DNA of 64,000 nt from Yoonia litorea (GCF_900114675.1 NZ_FOZM01000003.1:186001-250000); one strand, 5' to 3'; positions 51,235-60,546 are shown, counted from the first letter of the stretch. Notes: a model not told the origin generated them from the letters alone. Numbers and translations are program-made.

Positions 51235-53747
51235 TCTCTGGCGCGTAGCACCTGTGCCGGACGGGCCGCAAGGGGCCGCCAAGCAAAAGCAAGTCCGGCA
51301 GCCGTTGTTGCGATAACACCGCCCCCGACGATCAGCAGGGCATTTGCCCAAATCACCGTGTAGTCGGTATCCATGACAAACGTGGAAACCGCCCACCCGC
51401 CGAGGATTCCCGCAACAAGGGCGACAAGCCCTGCCGCAAAGCCGAGGATCGCAGCTCTGAGCGCGAAGCTGGCGAGAATACGACCACGCGATGCGCCGAT
51501 GGTTTTCAGCACGGCAGATTCGAAAGTGCGGGCACGTTCACCGGCGGCTGCAGCCCCAATCAGAACAAGGAAGCCTGTTATAAGAGTGATCAAGGCTCCG
51601 TATCGGGTGGCAGCAGATATGCCGCCAACCAGTTCGATCACCTGATCAATTGCATCCCTGATCCGGATCGCAGTGATGTTGGGATAAGCCGTGGCCAGAT
51701 CGCGCAGGATCGCTGCCTCGGCCTCTTCTTCTGCATAGACGGTTGAAATCCAGCTATGCGGCGCGCCGGCAAGCGCGCTTTGGTTCATAGCAAGCACAAA
51801 TCCGATCCCTGCGTCTTCCCAGCTCACCTCGCGAAAGCTTGTGACTTCAGCGGTAATGTCGCGACCAAGGACGTTCACCGTCATCATATCGCCAAGCTGC
51901 AATCCCATCTCGGCGGCTTCTTCAGCGGAAAAACTGATTTGCGGAGGCCCGCTATAGTCCTCTTCCCACCACGACCCATCTGTGACAACGGTGCCTTGTG
52001 GTTGCTCATCTGCGTATGTGATCCCGCGATCGCCTTGCGTCACCCAATGACCACCGGTGACCTCTTCTGCGGGCTCACCGTTAATCTGCGTGATGATTCC
52101 GCGCAGCATGGGCGCCGTATCGACACGGCTGACGGCATCGTCTTCGTCGAGACGCGCACGGAACCCGTCGATCTGGTCTGGCTGGATATCAACAAAGAAA
52201 TAGCTTGGCGCGACTTCGGGTAACTCGTCTGCAAATGCACTGCGCAGGTTACCATCAATCTGCCCGACAGCTGCCAAGACAGTCAGGCCAAGCCCCAAGG
52301 AAAGAACAACAGATGTCGTTTCGCCGCCACGCGCACCGATTGCGCCAAACGCAAGTCTCAATGCGGGGCGTCCGCGCGCGGGCTTGCGGAAGCGTCGTAC
52401 AATCCAGCGGATCGCGAACGCAGAAAGCACGAGAAGCGCTAAAGCTGCGATAATCCCACCCGCGGTCCAAAGTGTCAGATAAACGGTGCCTGAAAACCAG
52501 CTTGCCGCGCCGACAAGCGCCGCGATAAGCACGGCAATCGCGATGAGATATCGTGTTGAAGGCAGGCCACCAGCCGCAGCAAATGCATCGCGGAAGAGTG
52601 TCGCTGCACGGATGTCCTCAGTCTTTGCCAAGGGCCATAGCGTGAAGACAAGCGCTGCCAGCACCCCGTAGACCGCCGCCTCGAACAGTGGTGCGGGATA
52701 AACTGTAAAGACAGCGGGGATAGGCAATCGTGCCTCGATGAGTGGCGCGAAGAGTACAGGTAAACTGCCGCCGATCAGAAGCCCCAAAGCAATCCCCAAT
52801 ATCGTCAGCATCCCTACCTGAATGAAATAGGTCTGGAAGATAATCGCGCGGGTCGCACCAAGTGTCTTCAGCGTTGCGATTACCCCCATCTTGCCCGCGA
52901 GATAGGCACGGACCGCAGCCGACACGCCGACCCCACCAACGGCAAGGCCTGAAAGGCCAACAAGAATCAGGAATGCTCCGATCCGGTCAACGAACTGTGC
53001 AACACCACCGGCGCCGCGTCGGCTGTCGCGCCATCGCAAACCGCTGTCGCGGAATTGCGCGTCCGCTTCCGCCTCAAGCGTTGCCAAGTCTGCATCAGCA
53101 GGCAGGTCCAGCCGATATTGGGTTGAGAATAGCGTCCCTTCGGAGATCAGGCCCGACTGCGAAAGGTCATCGGTCAAGACAATGGTGCGCGGCCCAAGGC
53201 CAAACCCGGCGGCGGCGTTGTCGGGATAGCGGTCAAGAATTGCGCGCAGTGTGAAATCCTGCTCGCCCAAACGAAAGCTATCACCAGCCTGCAAGCCAAG
53301 CCGATCCGCCAAGACGCGTTCCATCACGCCGCCAACATCAGCCAACGCATCCTCAAGCAGCATAGGTGGATCAAGCCGGACTGTCCCAATCAATGGATAA
53401 AGATCGTCGACGGCCCGAACTTGTGTCAGACCGCGTTCCGTGCCGCCATCGCGATCGACCACCACCATCGACCGAAAATCGACCGTTTCGGAGACTTCAT
53501 CGGCGATGCTTTCGAGCCAGGCCAACTCTTCATCTCTGGCAAAGCGGTAGGTGAATTCGACCTCAGCATCTCCGCCGAGAAGGGCCGCGCCATCGCGTTG
53601 CAATCCTGCCTCGATCCCGGCCCTGACAGTGCCTACGGCGGCTATGGCCGCGACACCCAAAGCCAGACAGGCAAGGAACACGCGAAAACCACGCAAACCG
53701 CCCCGCAGTTCACGCCACGCAAAACGCCTCGCAGTTCGCAAACTCAT
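51231..53747 (-). CDS. FtsX-like ABC transporter permease, YbbP family
   Basis: Large inner-membrane permease of 838 residues with two FtsX modules and about ten helices. The N-terminal AWRELRGGLRGFRVFLACLALGVAAIA is typical of this family. A periplasmic domain follows (about 45-255), then FtsX helices about 260-400 and a second half with TTSVVLSLGLGLTVLAAVG and a C-terminal FtsX domain (GALITLITGFLVLIGAAAAGERA). Forms a type VII ABC system with the ATPase upstream (four-base overlap). As in E. coli ybbA-ybbP, tesA lies divergently next door; transported molecule unknown. Confidence 0.9.
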   Translation of the reverse strand: MSLRTARRFAWRELRGGLRGFRVFLACLALGVAAIAAVGTVRAGIEAGLQRDGAALLGGDAEVEFTYRFARDEELAWLESIADEVSETVDFRSMVVVDRDGGTERGLTQVRAVDDLYPLIGTVRLDPPMLLEDALADVGGVMERVLADRLGLQAGDSFRLGEQDFTLRAILDRYPDNAAAGFGLGPRTIVLTDDLSQSGLISEGTLFSTQYRLDLPADADLATLEAEADAQFRDSGLRWRDSRRGAGGVAQFVDRIGAFLILVGLSGLAVGGVGVSAAVRAYLAGKMGVIATLKTLGATRAIIFQTYFIQVGMLTILGIALGLLIGGSLPVLFAPLIEARLPIPAVFTVYPAPLFEAAVYGVLAALVFTLWPLAKTEDIRAATLFRDAFAAAGGLPSTRYLIAIAVLIAALVGAASWFSGTVYLTLWTAGGIIAALALLVLSAFAIRWIVRRFRKPARGRPALRLAFGAIGARGGETTSVVLSLGLGLTVLAAVGQIDGNLRSAFADELPEVAPSYFFVDIQPDQIDGFRARLDEDDAVSRVDTAPMLRGIITQINGEPAEEVTGGHWVTQGDRGITYADEQPQGTVVTDGSWWEEDYSGPPQISFSAEEAAEMGLQLGDMMTVNVLGRDITAEVTSFREVSWEDAGIGFVLAMNQSALAGAPHSWISTVYAEEEAEAAILRDLATAYPNITAIRIRDAIDQVIELVGGISAATRYGALITLITGFLVLIGAAAAGERARTFESAVLKTIGASRGRILASFALRAAILGFAAGLVALVAGILGGWAVSTFVMDTDYTVIWANALLIVGGGVIATTAAGLAFAWRPLAARPAQVLRARE

Positions 53748-54436
53748 TCTGCAGCCTTCGCCACAGGAGTGTCGATCCGGCCTCCGCGCAACCGGATGAT
53801 CCGATCGCAACGATTTGCCAGCTCATTGGAGTGTGTCACCATGATGAGGGTGGCTCCGTGACGGTCGCGGAGATCAAAAAGCAGCTCGACAATTGCCTTG
53901 CCGTTTGTCTCATCAAGATTGCCAGTCGGTTCATCCGCAAGCAGGAGTTTTGGTCGGGGGGCTGACGCACGCGCGAGAGCCACGCGTTGTTGTTCGCCGC
54001 CAGACATCTGGCTGGGATAGTGGTCGAGCCGATCTGACAGCCCGACTGCCTTGAGCTCCGCTTCAGCGCGGTCGAAAGCATCTTTTGCTCCTGCCAATTC
54101 AAGTGGCGTTGCGACGTTTTCAAGTGCGGTCATTGTGGGGATCAGGTGGAAAGACTGAAAGACGACCCCCATATTGTCTCTACGAAAGAGGGCTAGCTGG
54201 TCTTCATTCATCGTCGTCAGGTCCTGACCAAGTGCCATGATCTTACCAGATGAAGCCTGTTCCAGTCCGCCCATCAACATCAGGAGAGATGACTTGCCAG
54301 ATCCACTTGGCCCGATCAGACCCAGCGTTTCGCCCATGGCGACGTCAAGCGAGATATCATGGAGGATGTCGACACGCCCGGCGTTGCCATCGAGTGACAG
54401 GTTTGCGTTCGCGATGGAAAGGACTGGTGCGGTCAT
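53744..54436 (-). CDS. ybbA: LolD/YbbA-type ABC transporter ATP-binding protein
   Basis: ATPase of 230 residues: Walker [11 protein letters not shown]-loop [16 protein letters not shown], signature [14 protein letters not shown], Walker [13 protein letters not shown], switch His in VTHSNELA. The ATG at 54436 ([13 protein letters not shown]) is used; the frame is open to 54505 but into the divergent tesA signal sequence. Partner of the FtsX-type permease that follows. Confidence 0.92.
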   Translation of the reverse strand: MTAPVLSIANANLSLDGNAGRVDILHDISLDVAMGETLGLIGPSGSGKSSLLMLMGGLEQASSGKIMALGQDLTTMNEDQLALFRRDNMGVVFQSFHLIPTMTALENVATPLELAGAKDAFDRAEAELKAVGLSDRLDHYPSQMSGGEQQRVALARASAPRPKLLLADEPTGNLDETNGKAIVELLFDLRDRHGATLIMVTHSNELANRCDRIIRLRGGRIDTPVAKAAE

Positions 54437-54455
54437 CGGTGCGGCCTTTGAACGA

Positions 54456-55118
54456 ATGAGTTCACTTGCATATGGGTTCTTTTCGCAGTGTGCCAAGCTC
54501 GGCACAGCGATCTTACTGTCTCATACGGCGCTGCACGCAGAGGAGATCACTGTCGCGGCGCTCGGCGACAGCCTTACGGCTGGATACGGGCTGCCGCAGG
54601 AAGCTGGGTTTGTGCCGCAGCTACAAGCGTGGCTGGTTGAGGAAGGCTACGATGTCAGCGTCATCAACGCGGGCGTATCAGGTGACACCACAGCAGGCGG
54701 GCTGTCACGGGTTGGATGGACACTCTCGCCCGACGTCGACGCGATGATCGTCGCGCTTGGCGGCAACGACTATCTTCGCGGGATTGATCCGACAGTAAGC
54801 AAAGCAAATCTGGATGGCATTTTGGCTCAGGCCGCGGGAGCAGACGTTCCTGTCTTTTTGGTCGGCCTGGCGGTCGGCACCAACTATGGACGGGACTACA
54901 AAGAAGCTTTTGAAGGGATGTATGTGGCGTTGGCAGAGACCCACGATGTTCCGCTCTACTCTGATTTCGCGGCAGGATTGCGCGCCGCGGCCGGTATGAG
55001 CGAAGGATTTACGGAATTCTTGCAGCCTGACGGGATCCATCCAAATGCGGAAGGCGTGAAGATCATCGTCAATGCGATGGGGCCAGAAATTGCTGCGTTT
55101 CTTGGGGAACTGAATTAG
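54456..55118 (+). CDS. tesA: Arylesterase / lysophospholipase L1-like GDSL hydrolase
   Basis: Periplasmic SGNH hydrolase of 220 residues acting on thioesters, aryl esters or lysophospholipids. Signal peptide about 1-30 (LGTAILLSHTALHAEE). Block I holds the catalytic Ser in VAALGDSLTAGYGL, block II Gly in VSGDTTAGG, block III Asn in ALGGNDYLRG, and block V Asp-His in PDGIHPNAEG. Divergent from ybbA by 19 bases, the same arrangement as tesA-ybbA in E. coli, suggesting a conserved link to that exporter. The plus-strand frame opens earlier inside ybbA but the ATG at 54456 starts the signal peptide. Confidence 0.92.
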   Translation: MSSLAYGFFSQCAKLGTAILLSHTALHAEEITVAALGDSLTAGYGLPQEAGFVPQLQAWLVEEGYDVSVINAGVSGDTTAGGLSRVGWTLSPDVDAMIVALGGNDYLRGIDPTVSKANLDGILAQAAGADVPVFLVGLAVGTNYGRDYKEAFEGMYVALAETHDVPLYSDFAAGLRAAAGMSEGFTEFLQPDGIHPNAEGVKIIVNAMGPEIAAFLGELN

Positions 55119-55121
55119 ATC

Positions 55122-55703
55122 ATGCCGGGTCGCTACTATCTCACCGATCCGGTTGCAGGTCTTGATAATCCGCCAAGGCGAAACATCGCGCCAGGTGAGG
55201 AGGTCGCAGTCATAACGAAGGCGGGCCCGCGCCTCATGCGTTGGGGGCTCATCCCGAATGGGCGCGTCAATGCGCGAGGGCGGCCGGTTTTGGAGACGAT
55301 CATCAACGTCCGGTCAGAAACCATCTTTGACAAATCGGCATTTGAAGGCCTTCGTCGCGCGGTCGTACCAGCAAGCGGTTGGTATGAGTGGACAGGACAA
55401 AAGGGACGCAAACAGCCATGGCGCATCAGCCGGAAAGATGGGGTACAAATTCTCTTCGCGGCTGTCTTTGATGTATGGAAGGCACCCGGCGGGCAAGAGG
55501 TTCCGCAAGTCGCGACGGTCACATGTCCACCATCTGCTGACGTGATCGATATTCATCACCGCATGGGCTTTATTCTGGAACTTTCTGATGTGCCGACTTG
55601 GCTTGATGCGGACGAAAGCAAAGCCAGCACACTGCTGAAACCTTTTCCGGACGGGCGACTGTTCGTCGAGAAAGCCGATGACGTCGACTGGAACTCCACC
55701 TGA
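55122..55703 (+). CDS. SRAP (YedK/HMCES)-family protein lacking catalytic Cys2
   Basis: SOS response-associated peptidase family, 193 residues. Active members cross-link abasic sites in single-stranded DNA through Cys2 exposed after Met removal. Here the start is MPGRYYLTDP, with Pro2 in place of Cys2. The other active-site residues appear kept: Asn62 and Arg64 (INVRSETI), Glu89 (GWYEW) and His145 (DIHHRM). No alternative MCGR start exists upstream; the gene begins three bases after the tesA stop. It may bind DNA non-covalently, or act through the new N-terminal Pro amine, which is speculation. Confidence 0.85.
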   Translation: MPGRYYLTDPVAGLDNPPRRNIAPGEEVAVITKAGPRLMRWGLIPNGRVNARGRPVLETIINVRSETIFDKSAFEGLRRAVVPASGWYEWTGQKGRKQPWRISRKDGVQILFAAVFDVWKAPGGQEVPQVATVTCPPSADVIDIHHRMGFILELSDVPTWLDADESKASTLLKPFPDGRLFVEKADDVDWNST

Positions 55704-55745
55704 GGCGCGACCGTTGTGTTGTTATCCAAAGCGAAAGGGAGAAAC

Positions 55746-55949
55746 ATGTCAGTCGCAAAAGTAACCGAAATAATCGCATCATCCGATAAATCCTTTGATG
55801 ATGCAGTAACGACCGGAATTGAACGGGCGTCAGAAACACTCAAGGGCATTACTGGTGCTTGGGTGTCCGATCAAAAGGTCACTGTCGAAGATGGTAAGAT
55901 CGCGGAATATCGCGTCGTCCTGAAAGTGACGTTTGTGCTGGAAGACTAA
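55746..55949 (+). CDS. Dodecin flavin-binding protein
   Basis: Small protein of 67 residues forming hollow dodecamers that store riboflavin/FMN. The family pattern is evident: SVAKVTEIIASSDKSFDDAV, GIERASETLKGITGAWV with the flavin-stacking Trp, and YRVVLKVTFVLED. The ATG at 55746 is used, with AAAGGGAG upstream; an in-frame ATG at 55716 overlaps this ribosome site. Followed by a strong terminator. Confidence 0.92.
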   Translation: MSVAKVTEIIASSDKSFDDAVTTGIERASETLKGITGAWVSDQKVTVEDGKIAEYRVVLKVTFVLED

Positions 55950-55956
55950 AAAGAAA

Positions 55957-55984
55957 AAAGCGGCCACCCGGGGGTGGCCGCTTT
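55957..55984. terminator. Bidirectional terminator between dodecin and cold-shock genes
   Basis: AAAGCGGCCACC (55957-55968) pairs with GGTGGCCGCTTT (55973-55984). A-run before and T-run after make it work from both sides, ending the dodecin gene and the convergent cold-shock gene. Confidence 0.88.
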
Positions 55985-56005
55985 CAAAATTCGTTTGAGC
56001 GTCGT

Positions 56006-56215
56006 TTAGCTTGCAAGAACAAGATTGACCGCGCTTTCGCGTCCGTCACGTCCTGCCTCAACATCGAAATCGATTTTCTGATCATCGCGCAGTGTCGTCA
56101 GACCAGCGCGTTCAACAGCGGAGATGTGAACAAACACATCTTTTGATCCGCCTTCAGGGGCGATGAAACCATAGCCCTTCGTTGCATTAAACCATTTTAC
56201 GGTTCCAGAAGCCAT
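56006..56215 (-). CDS. Cold-shock protein (CspA family), copy 1
   Basis: RNA chaperone of 69 residues with the OB-fold motifs RNP1 [10 protein letters not shown] and RNP2 DVFVHIS. The ATG at 56215 (MASGTVKWFNATKG) has GGAGG eight bases upstream. A very similar gene lies 187 bases upstream in the same orientation. The intervening leader is long, as in cold-regulated csp genes. Confidence 0.93.
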   Translation of the reverse strand: MASGTVKWFNATKGYGFIAPEGGSKDVFVHISAVERAGLTTLRDDQKIDFDVEAGRDGRESAVNLVLAS

Positions 56216-56402
56216 TTCACATTCCTCCAAAGTAACCGCTCGCGAAGATGCAGCGGCGCGGCGCGGTCAGACGATTCAGTGAACTGGGCCGTGAAGCGGG
56301 CAGTGGACGTGAGGTCAACGTTGCCGCGACATTCTGCCACACGGGACAAAAAATTCAACCCTTTAGCAGAGCATAAATCGCGGCAACGATAAGTTTTTGA
56401 TC

Positions 56403-56609
56403 TTAGACGAGAGCTAGATTAATCGCAGCTTCGCGACCGTCACGGCCGGACTCAATGTCATAGCTGACCTTTTGATCATCTTTCAGGCCGGTCAAACCGG
56501 CGCGCTCTAATGCGGTGATGTGAACAAACACATCCTTTGATCCGCCGTCAGGGGCAATAAACCCGTAACCCTTTGTTGTATTGAACCATTTTACGGTGCC
56601 AGTGGCCAT
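56403..56609 (-). CDS. Cold-shock protein (CspA family), copy 2
   Basis: RNA chaperone of 68 residues, RNP1 [10 protein letters not shown] and RNP2 DVFVHIT, differing from its neighbour at 56006 by about a dozen residues. Clearly a tandem duplicate. Preceded by a long untranslated stretch that could form a temperature-sensitive leader. Which of the two responds to cold cannot be told from sequence. Confidence 0.93.
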   Translation of the reverse strand: MATGTVKWFNTTKGYGFIAPDGGSKDVFVHITALERAGLTGLKDDQKVSYDIESGRDGREAAINLALV

Positions 56610-56926
56610 CGTAATATTCCTCTCTTTTCAGTCTGCCCGCGAGATTGCGGCAGTGTGGCGGTGTCAGTAAAAATCGAAAGCTGTCGCCGATGAAAAGCAG
56701 GCAGTGGTCGAGATGGGTAACGTTCGCGCCCTTACACGTGGGCTGAATCCTGTGTAAATCAAGGCTGACAGTGCAAATTGTGAACTGTGTGACTGTTTTC
56801 ACGCAGAACAGTTGACGCCGATTCTATCGTGCGAATACAGCTTGAGACCTCCAATCGGCCGACGGTTTATGGGTCGGCCGACGCAGCACTTTCTGGGCTA
56901 TCCCCTACATCTCGACACTTAGAAAG
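56610..56926. other. Leader region of the cold-shock gene and end of ettA
   Basis: 317 bases without a gene. The left part should hold the promoter and leader of the cold-shock gene at 56403. The right part has a nine-base-pair hairpin, TCGGCCGAC (56855-56863) with GTCGGCCGA (56873-56881), 46 bases beyond the ettA stop and without a U-run, possibly marking the end of the ettA transcript. Confidence 0.5.
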
Positions 56927-58582
56927 TCAGCGCACGAACTTCTTATGCTTCATCCGCTTAGGCTCGAGTGCATCAGCACCTAGTCGGGATCGTTTGTCTT
57001 CTTCGTAGTCGGTAAAGCCACCCTGGAACCACTCCACATGGGCGTCACCTTCAAACGCAAGGATATGGGTGCAGATCCTGTCGAGGAAAAAGCGGTCGTG
57101 GCTGATCACCACCGCGCAACCTGCAAAATCGACCAGCGCATCTTCGAGCGCCCTCAACGTCTCCACATCCAGATCGTTGGTCGGTTCGTCGAGCAGCAGC
57201 ACGTTGCCACCTGACTTCAGCAGCTTGGCCATATGCACGCGGTTGCGCTCGCCCCCTGACAAGAGGCCAACTTTCTTCTGCTGGTCACCACCTTTGAAGT
57301 TGAAAGCGGAGCAATACGCGCGGCTATTCATGGAAGCATCGCCAAGTTCGATGATCTCGGCCCCACCGCTGATTTCCTCCCACACAGTGGCGTCAGGGTT
57401 CAGCGCGTCGCGGGACTGGTCGACATAGGCGAGTTTTACGGTGTCACCGTATTCCACGGAGCCTGCGTCGGGCTCCAATTGTCCAGTCAGCATCGAGAAT
57501 AGCGTCGACTTACCCGCGCCGTTGGGTCCGATGACACCAACGATCCCACCCGGTGGCAGGCTGAATTCCAGATCTTCAATCAGGAGTTTGTCACCCATCG
57601 CCTTTTTCAGACCTTCGACCTCGATCACTTTCGAGCCGAGTCGTGGACCATTTGGAATGATGATCTGGGCGCGACCGATTTTCTCGCGTTCCGACTGATT
57701 TGCCATCTCGTTGTAGGCGGCGATCCGTGCCTTGGACTTGGCTTGACGTGCTTTGGCGCCCTGTCGCATCCATTCGAGTTCGCGGGCCAGCGTGCGCTGC
57801 TTGGATTTGTCTTCTTTTGCTTCACGTTCGAGCCGCTTCGCCTTGGCTTCGAGCCAAGACGAGTAATTCCCCTCATGCGGAATGCCCGAACCGCGGTCGA
57901 GTTCGAGAATCCATCCAGTGATTGCATCAAGGAAATAGCGGTCGTGGGTGACGATCAGGCAGGTGCCTTTGTAGTCAATCAGGTGCTGCTGCAGCCAAGC
58001 GATGGTTTCTGCGTCGAGGTGGTTGGTTGGTTCGTCGAGCAGCAACATATCGGGCGCTTCAAGCAACAGTTTGCAAAGCGCCACGCGGCGTTTTTCACCG
58101 CCGGAAAGTGTTGTCACATCCGCATCGTCTGGCGGGCAGCGCAGCGCCTCCATGGAGATATCGATCTGCGCATCCAGATCCCACAGGTTCATGCTGTCGA
58201 TCTGATCCTGCAATTGGGCCATCTCGTCGGCGGTTTCTTCGGAGTAGTTCATCGCCACTTCGTTATAGCGATCAAGGATCGCCTTTTTCTCGGCCACGCC
58301 GAGCATGACGTTTTCCCGCACCGTCAGGTTGGGATCGAGTTCCGGCTCCTGAGGCAGATAGCCAACGCGTGCGCCTTCTGCCGCCCATGCCTCGCCAGCA
58401 AAATCCTTGTCCTGTCCTGCCATAATGCGCATCAGGGTTGATTTACCGGTGCCGTTCACACCGACGACACCAATTTTCACACCGGGCAGGAAGTTCAGAC
58501 GGATGTTCTCAAAGACCTTCTTGCCACCGGGATAGGTCTTGGACACGCCGTCCATGAAGTAGACAAATTGATAGGCAGCCAT
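56927..58582 (-). CDS. ettA: Energy-dependent translational throttle protein EttA (ABC-F ATPase)
   Basis: Ribosome-associated ATPase that gates the first elongation steps according to energy state. The 551-residue protein has two ABC domains in tandem with no membrane part: first Walker A GVNGTGKST and signature LSGGEKRRVAL, a basic linker with LEWMRQGAKARQAKSKARI (P-site tRNA-interaction motif), second Walker A GPNGAGKST and LSGGERNRVHM. The start MAAYQFVYFMDGVSKTYPGG matches EttA; upstream frame to 58735 is not homologous. GGAGCGTCCC lies upstream; monocistronic. Confidence 0.95.
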   Translation of the reverse strand: MAAYQFVYFMDGVSKTYPGGKKVFENIRLNFLPGVKIGVVGVNGTGKSTLMRIMAGQDKDFAGEAWAAEGARVGYLPQEPELDPNLTVRENVMLGVAEKKAILDRYNEVAMNYSEETADEMAQLQDQIDSMNLWDLDAQIDISMEALRCPPDDADVTTLSGGEKRRVALCKLLLEAPDMLLLDEPTNHLDAETIAWLQQHLIDYKGTCLIVTHDRYFLDAITGWILELDRGSGIPHEGNYSSWLEAKAKRLEREAKEDKSKQRTLARELEWMRQGAKARQAKSKARIAAYNEMANQSEREKIGRAQIIIPNGPRLGSKVIEVEGLKKAMGDKLLIEDLEFSLPPGGIVGVIGPNGAGKSTLFSMLTGQLEPDAGSVEYGDTVKLAYVDQSRDALNPDATVWEEISGGAEIIELGDASMNSRAYCSAFNFKGGDQQKKVGLLSGGERNRVHMAKLLKSGGNVLLLDEPTNDLDVETLRALEDALVDFAGCAVVISHDRFFLDRICTHILAFEGDAHVEWFQGGFTDYEEDKRSRLGADALEPKRMKHKKFVR

Positions 58583-58659
58583 GCTGGGACGCTCCGCTTG
58601 GGAATTTCGTTTGCGCTTCAATAGCGGGGCTGGGGGGCAGGGGCAATCCGTCGCTGTGT

Positions 58660-59508
58660 CTAGAGCGTGATCTGCAAGCCGTCTTTCCCTAAAAAGAACG
58701 GGCCGTCCCAATGTTTGCGCACGGCATCGGTCCAATTCTGATCAGTGAAGTCAGGATCGCCGTCTGGGACCATATGGTTGAGGGCGAGTTGTTTTACACC
58801 TGCATCTTTTGCGATGCGTCCCACGTCCTCTGCATCTGTATGGCTGCGCAAGATATGGGTGCGAAGGCGTTCGTCACCGTTGGTCATGCGCGCGCAGAGT
58901 GCCTCAACTCCGTCTCGAAGCATGGCCTCGTGAACCAGAAGATCAGACCCGCGCGCGAATTCGGCCATTTCTGGCATGTAGGCGGTGTCGCCTGACAAGG
59001 TGACGCTGCTGTGCTGCCCGTCAAAACGCAGTGCGAATGTATCGACGATTGGCGGATGCACGTTGCGCATTGCGCGCATGGTGATGCCGCCAAAGTCATG
59101 GCTGTCGCCAATGACGGAAATTGCAGCAAGGCTATCGAAATCGCAGCGCCCCTCATCCCTGATCCGCAAGTCGATGTCGAACCGCATGCTTTCTTGAAAG
59201 GCGTGCCAGTAGTCATCCAAACCCTTGGGTCCGATGACTGGAATTGTCCGATTGAGGCCTGCTGTCCACGCGGTATGAAAAAGGGGACCAAGCTCCAGAT
59301 AATGATCAGAGTGAAGGTGCGTGATCACGATCATGTCGATCTGGGTCAGCGCGACGCCCTGATCACAAATACCCCGGGTCACCCCGAGTCCGCAGTCGAC
59401 GACGATATTTTTACCATCCATGCGCAAGAGCATGGAAACCGGCATTTGAGAGCCGGGGCGAATGGCGGGGCCACCCTTGACCCCCATCAGGGCAAGACTG
59501 TCGGTCAC
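58660..59508 (-). CDS. MBL-fold metallo-hydrolase (RNase Z-like)
   Basis: Metallo-beta-lactamase-fold hydrolase of 282 residues with the zinc motif HLHSDH (in VITHLHSDHYLEL), a second ligand set in SGDTAYMPE, DLLVHEAML, RSHTDAEDV and a final His in ALNHMVPDG. The layout resembles RNase Z and its phosphodiesterase relatives, but the RNase Z exosite is missing, so a small-molecule phosphodiesterase or arylsulfatase-like role is equally possible. Single gene, 77 bases upstream of the ettA start region. Confidence 0.82.
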   Translation of the reverse strand: MTDSLALMGVKGGPAIRPGSQMPVSMLLRMDGKNIVVDCGLGVTRGICDQGVALTQIDMIVITHLHSDHYLELGPLFHTAWTAGLNRTIPVIGPKGLDDYWHAFQESMRFDIDLRIRDEGRCDFDSLAAISVIGDSHDFGGITMRAMRNVHPPIVDTFALRFDGQHSSVTLSGDTAYMPEMAEFARGSDLLVHEAMLRDGVEALCARMTNGDERLRTHILRSHTDAEDVGRIAKDAGVKQLALNHMVPDGDPDFTDQNWTDAVRKHWDGPFFLGKDGLQITL

Positions 59509-59607
59509 AAATCGATCCTCATCATGGGATCACTTTGCACCGAAGAAACAGAATTGCCCAGCCATCCGCGCAGCAGACAAACCCCACTTTGTCTGCTGCG
59601 AAGCGAA

Positions 59608-60546
59608 CTAGATGCCCGTCTTCGATGCGTCGCTGTAAAGCCCGACAATGCTATTCATCTCAGCCGTCATGGCGGAAGTCTGTGCAAAGACAATCGCGAG
59701 TGTCTCGGAATCGGCTTGCTCAATTGACGCAAGAATGGGTTTCAGCGCCTCCCAGCGAGCAGTCACGCCGGCAAGTGCATCTGCAATCTCTTCGGTTGGC
59801 GGCGGGCGAACACCTGCGGCTGACATGCCATTCGCGAGCGCATAGAGAGAGTTTTCGAACAATTCCGATGCCGCCTGAAGTTCAGCAGAAACAGTTTCGC
59901 TACCAAGACCTGTGCCAGTCAGGCAGGCATTCTTGGAAATGCGCTGCGACAACATACGCTGGCGACCTGCGATGTCGATCAGCAAGGCATCAGCCTGTAC
60001 CAGCACTGCAGGGTTGGAATATTGCGCGGTAATTTCAGCAGTCATGCGCTGCGCGAACTCCAGAAGAGGCACGCTCAGTGCGGCCAGTTCCGCGACGGTC
60101 GTTGCATCACCGGCGCCGACAGAAATCAGACGGGCCTGTTCTTCGACCGGACCCCAATGCTCATTCAACATGGTCAGACCGACCAGTGTGCGGCGGCGTT
60201 CTTCTGGATCAAAAATGCCGCGGCTTGGATCACCAAATTCAAGTGCGTATAGGATATCGTTAAATTCCTTCGACGCATTGATCAGCGTGGGCCAAGTGGC
60301 TGACGTATCAACACCGGCGCGGACGTAGCAGCCTGCGGCAACAACCTGCTGGCTCAACATCCGTAGCTTGCCTGACTGATTGATCCGTTCACTCGCACCA
60401 TCGTCTTCAAGCATATTAGCCGCAGCAAGTTGCATGTCTGGAACCGGCTGCGCGGCGTCTTCAGCCAATGCTGCTGTGGCAAACGTAGAAACAACAACCG
60501 CGCCGAGCAGATTTGCACAGCGCCCAAAGGGCATACTCTTAAACAT
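59608..60546 (-). CDS. Exported protein with two PilJ/NarX-type four-helix modules
   Basis: Secreted protein of 312 residues, signal peptide about 1-27 (NLLGAVVVSTFATAALAED). Two PilJ N-terminal-type modules follow: SGKLRMLSQQVVAAGCYVRAG (about 54-75) and AGRQRMLSQRISKNACL (about 185-201), each holding the conserved xRMLSQ core and a Cys. Such modules form the periplasmic sensor of NarX and PilJ. This protein stops after them, with no membrane anchor or signalling domain. Start at 60546 (MFKSMPFGRC) is chosen for its signal peptide; the frame is open to 60699. Partner unknown; related to the protein at 19278. Confidence 0.78.
   Translation of the reverse strand: MFKSMPFGRCANLLGAVVVSTFATAALAEDAAQPVPDMQLAAANMLEDDGASERINQSGKLRMLSQQVVAAGCYVRAGVDTSATWPTLINASKEFNDILYALEFGDPSRGIFDPEERRRTLVGLTMLNEHWGPVEEQARLISVGAGDATTVAELAALSVPLLEFAQRMTAEITAQYSNPAVLVQADALLIDIAGRQRMLSQRISKNACLTGTGLGSETVSAELQAASELFENSLYALANGMSAAGVRPPPTEEIADALAGVTARWEALKPILASIEQADSETLAIVFAQTSAMTAEMNSIVGLYSDASKTGI

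Noticed and set aside
50689..51396. Longer 235-residue version of the gamma-glutamylcyclotransferase
   Set aside because: The first 54 codons are Cys- and Arg-rich and overlap the coding end of the ABC permease; the family signature starts at the Met at 51234.
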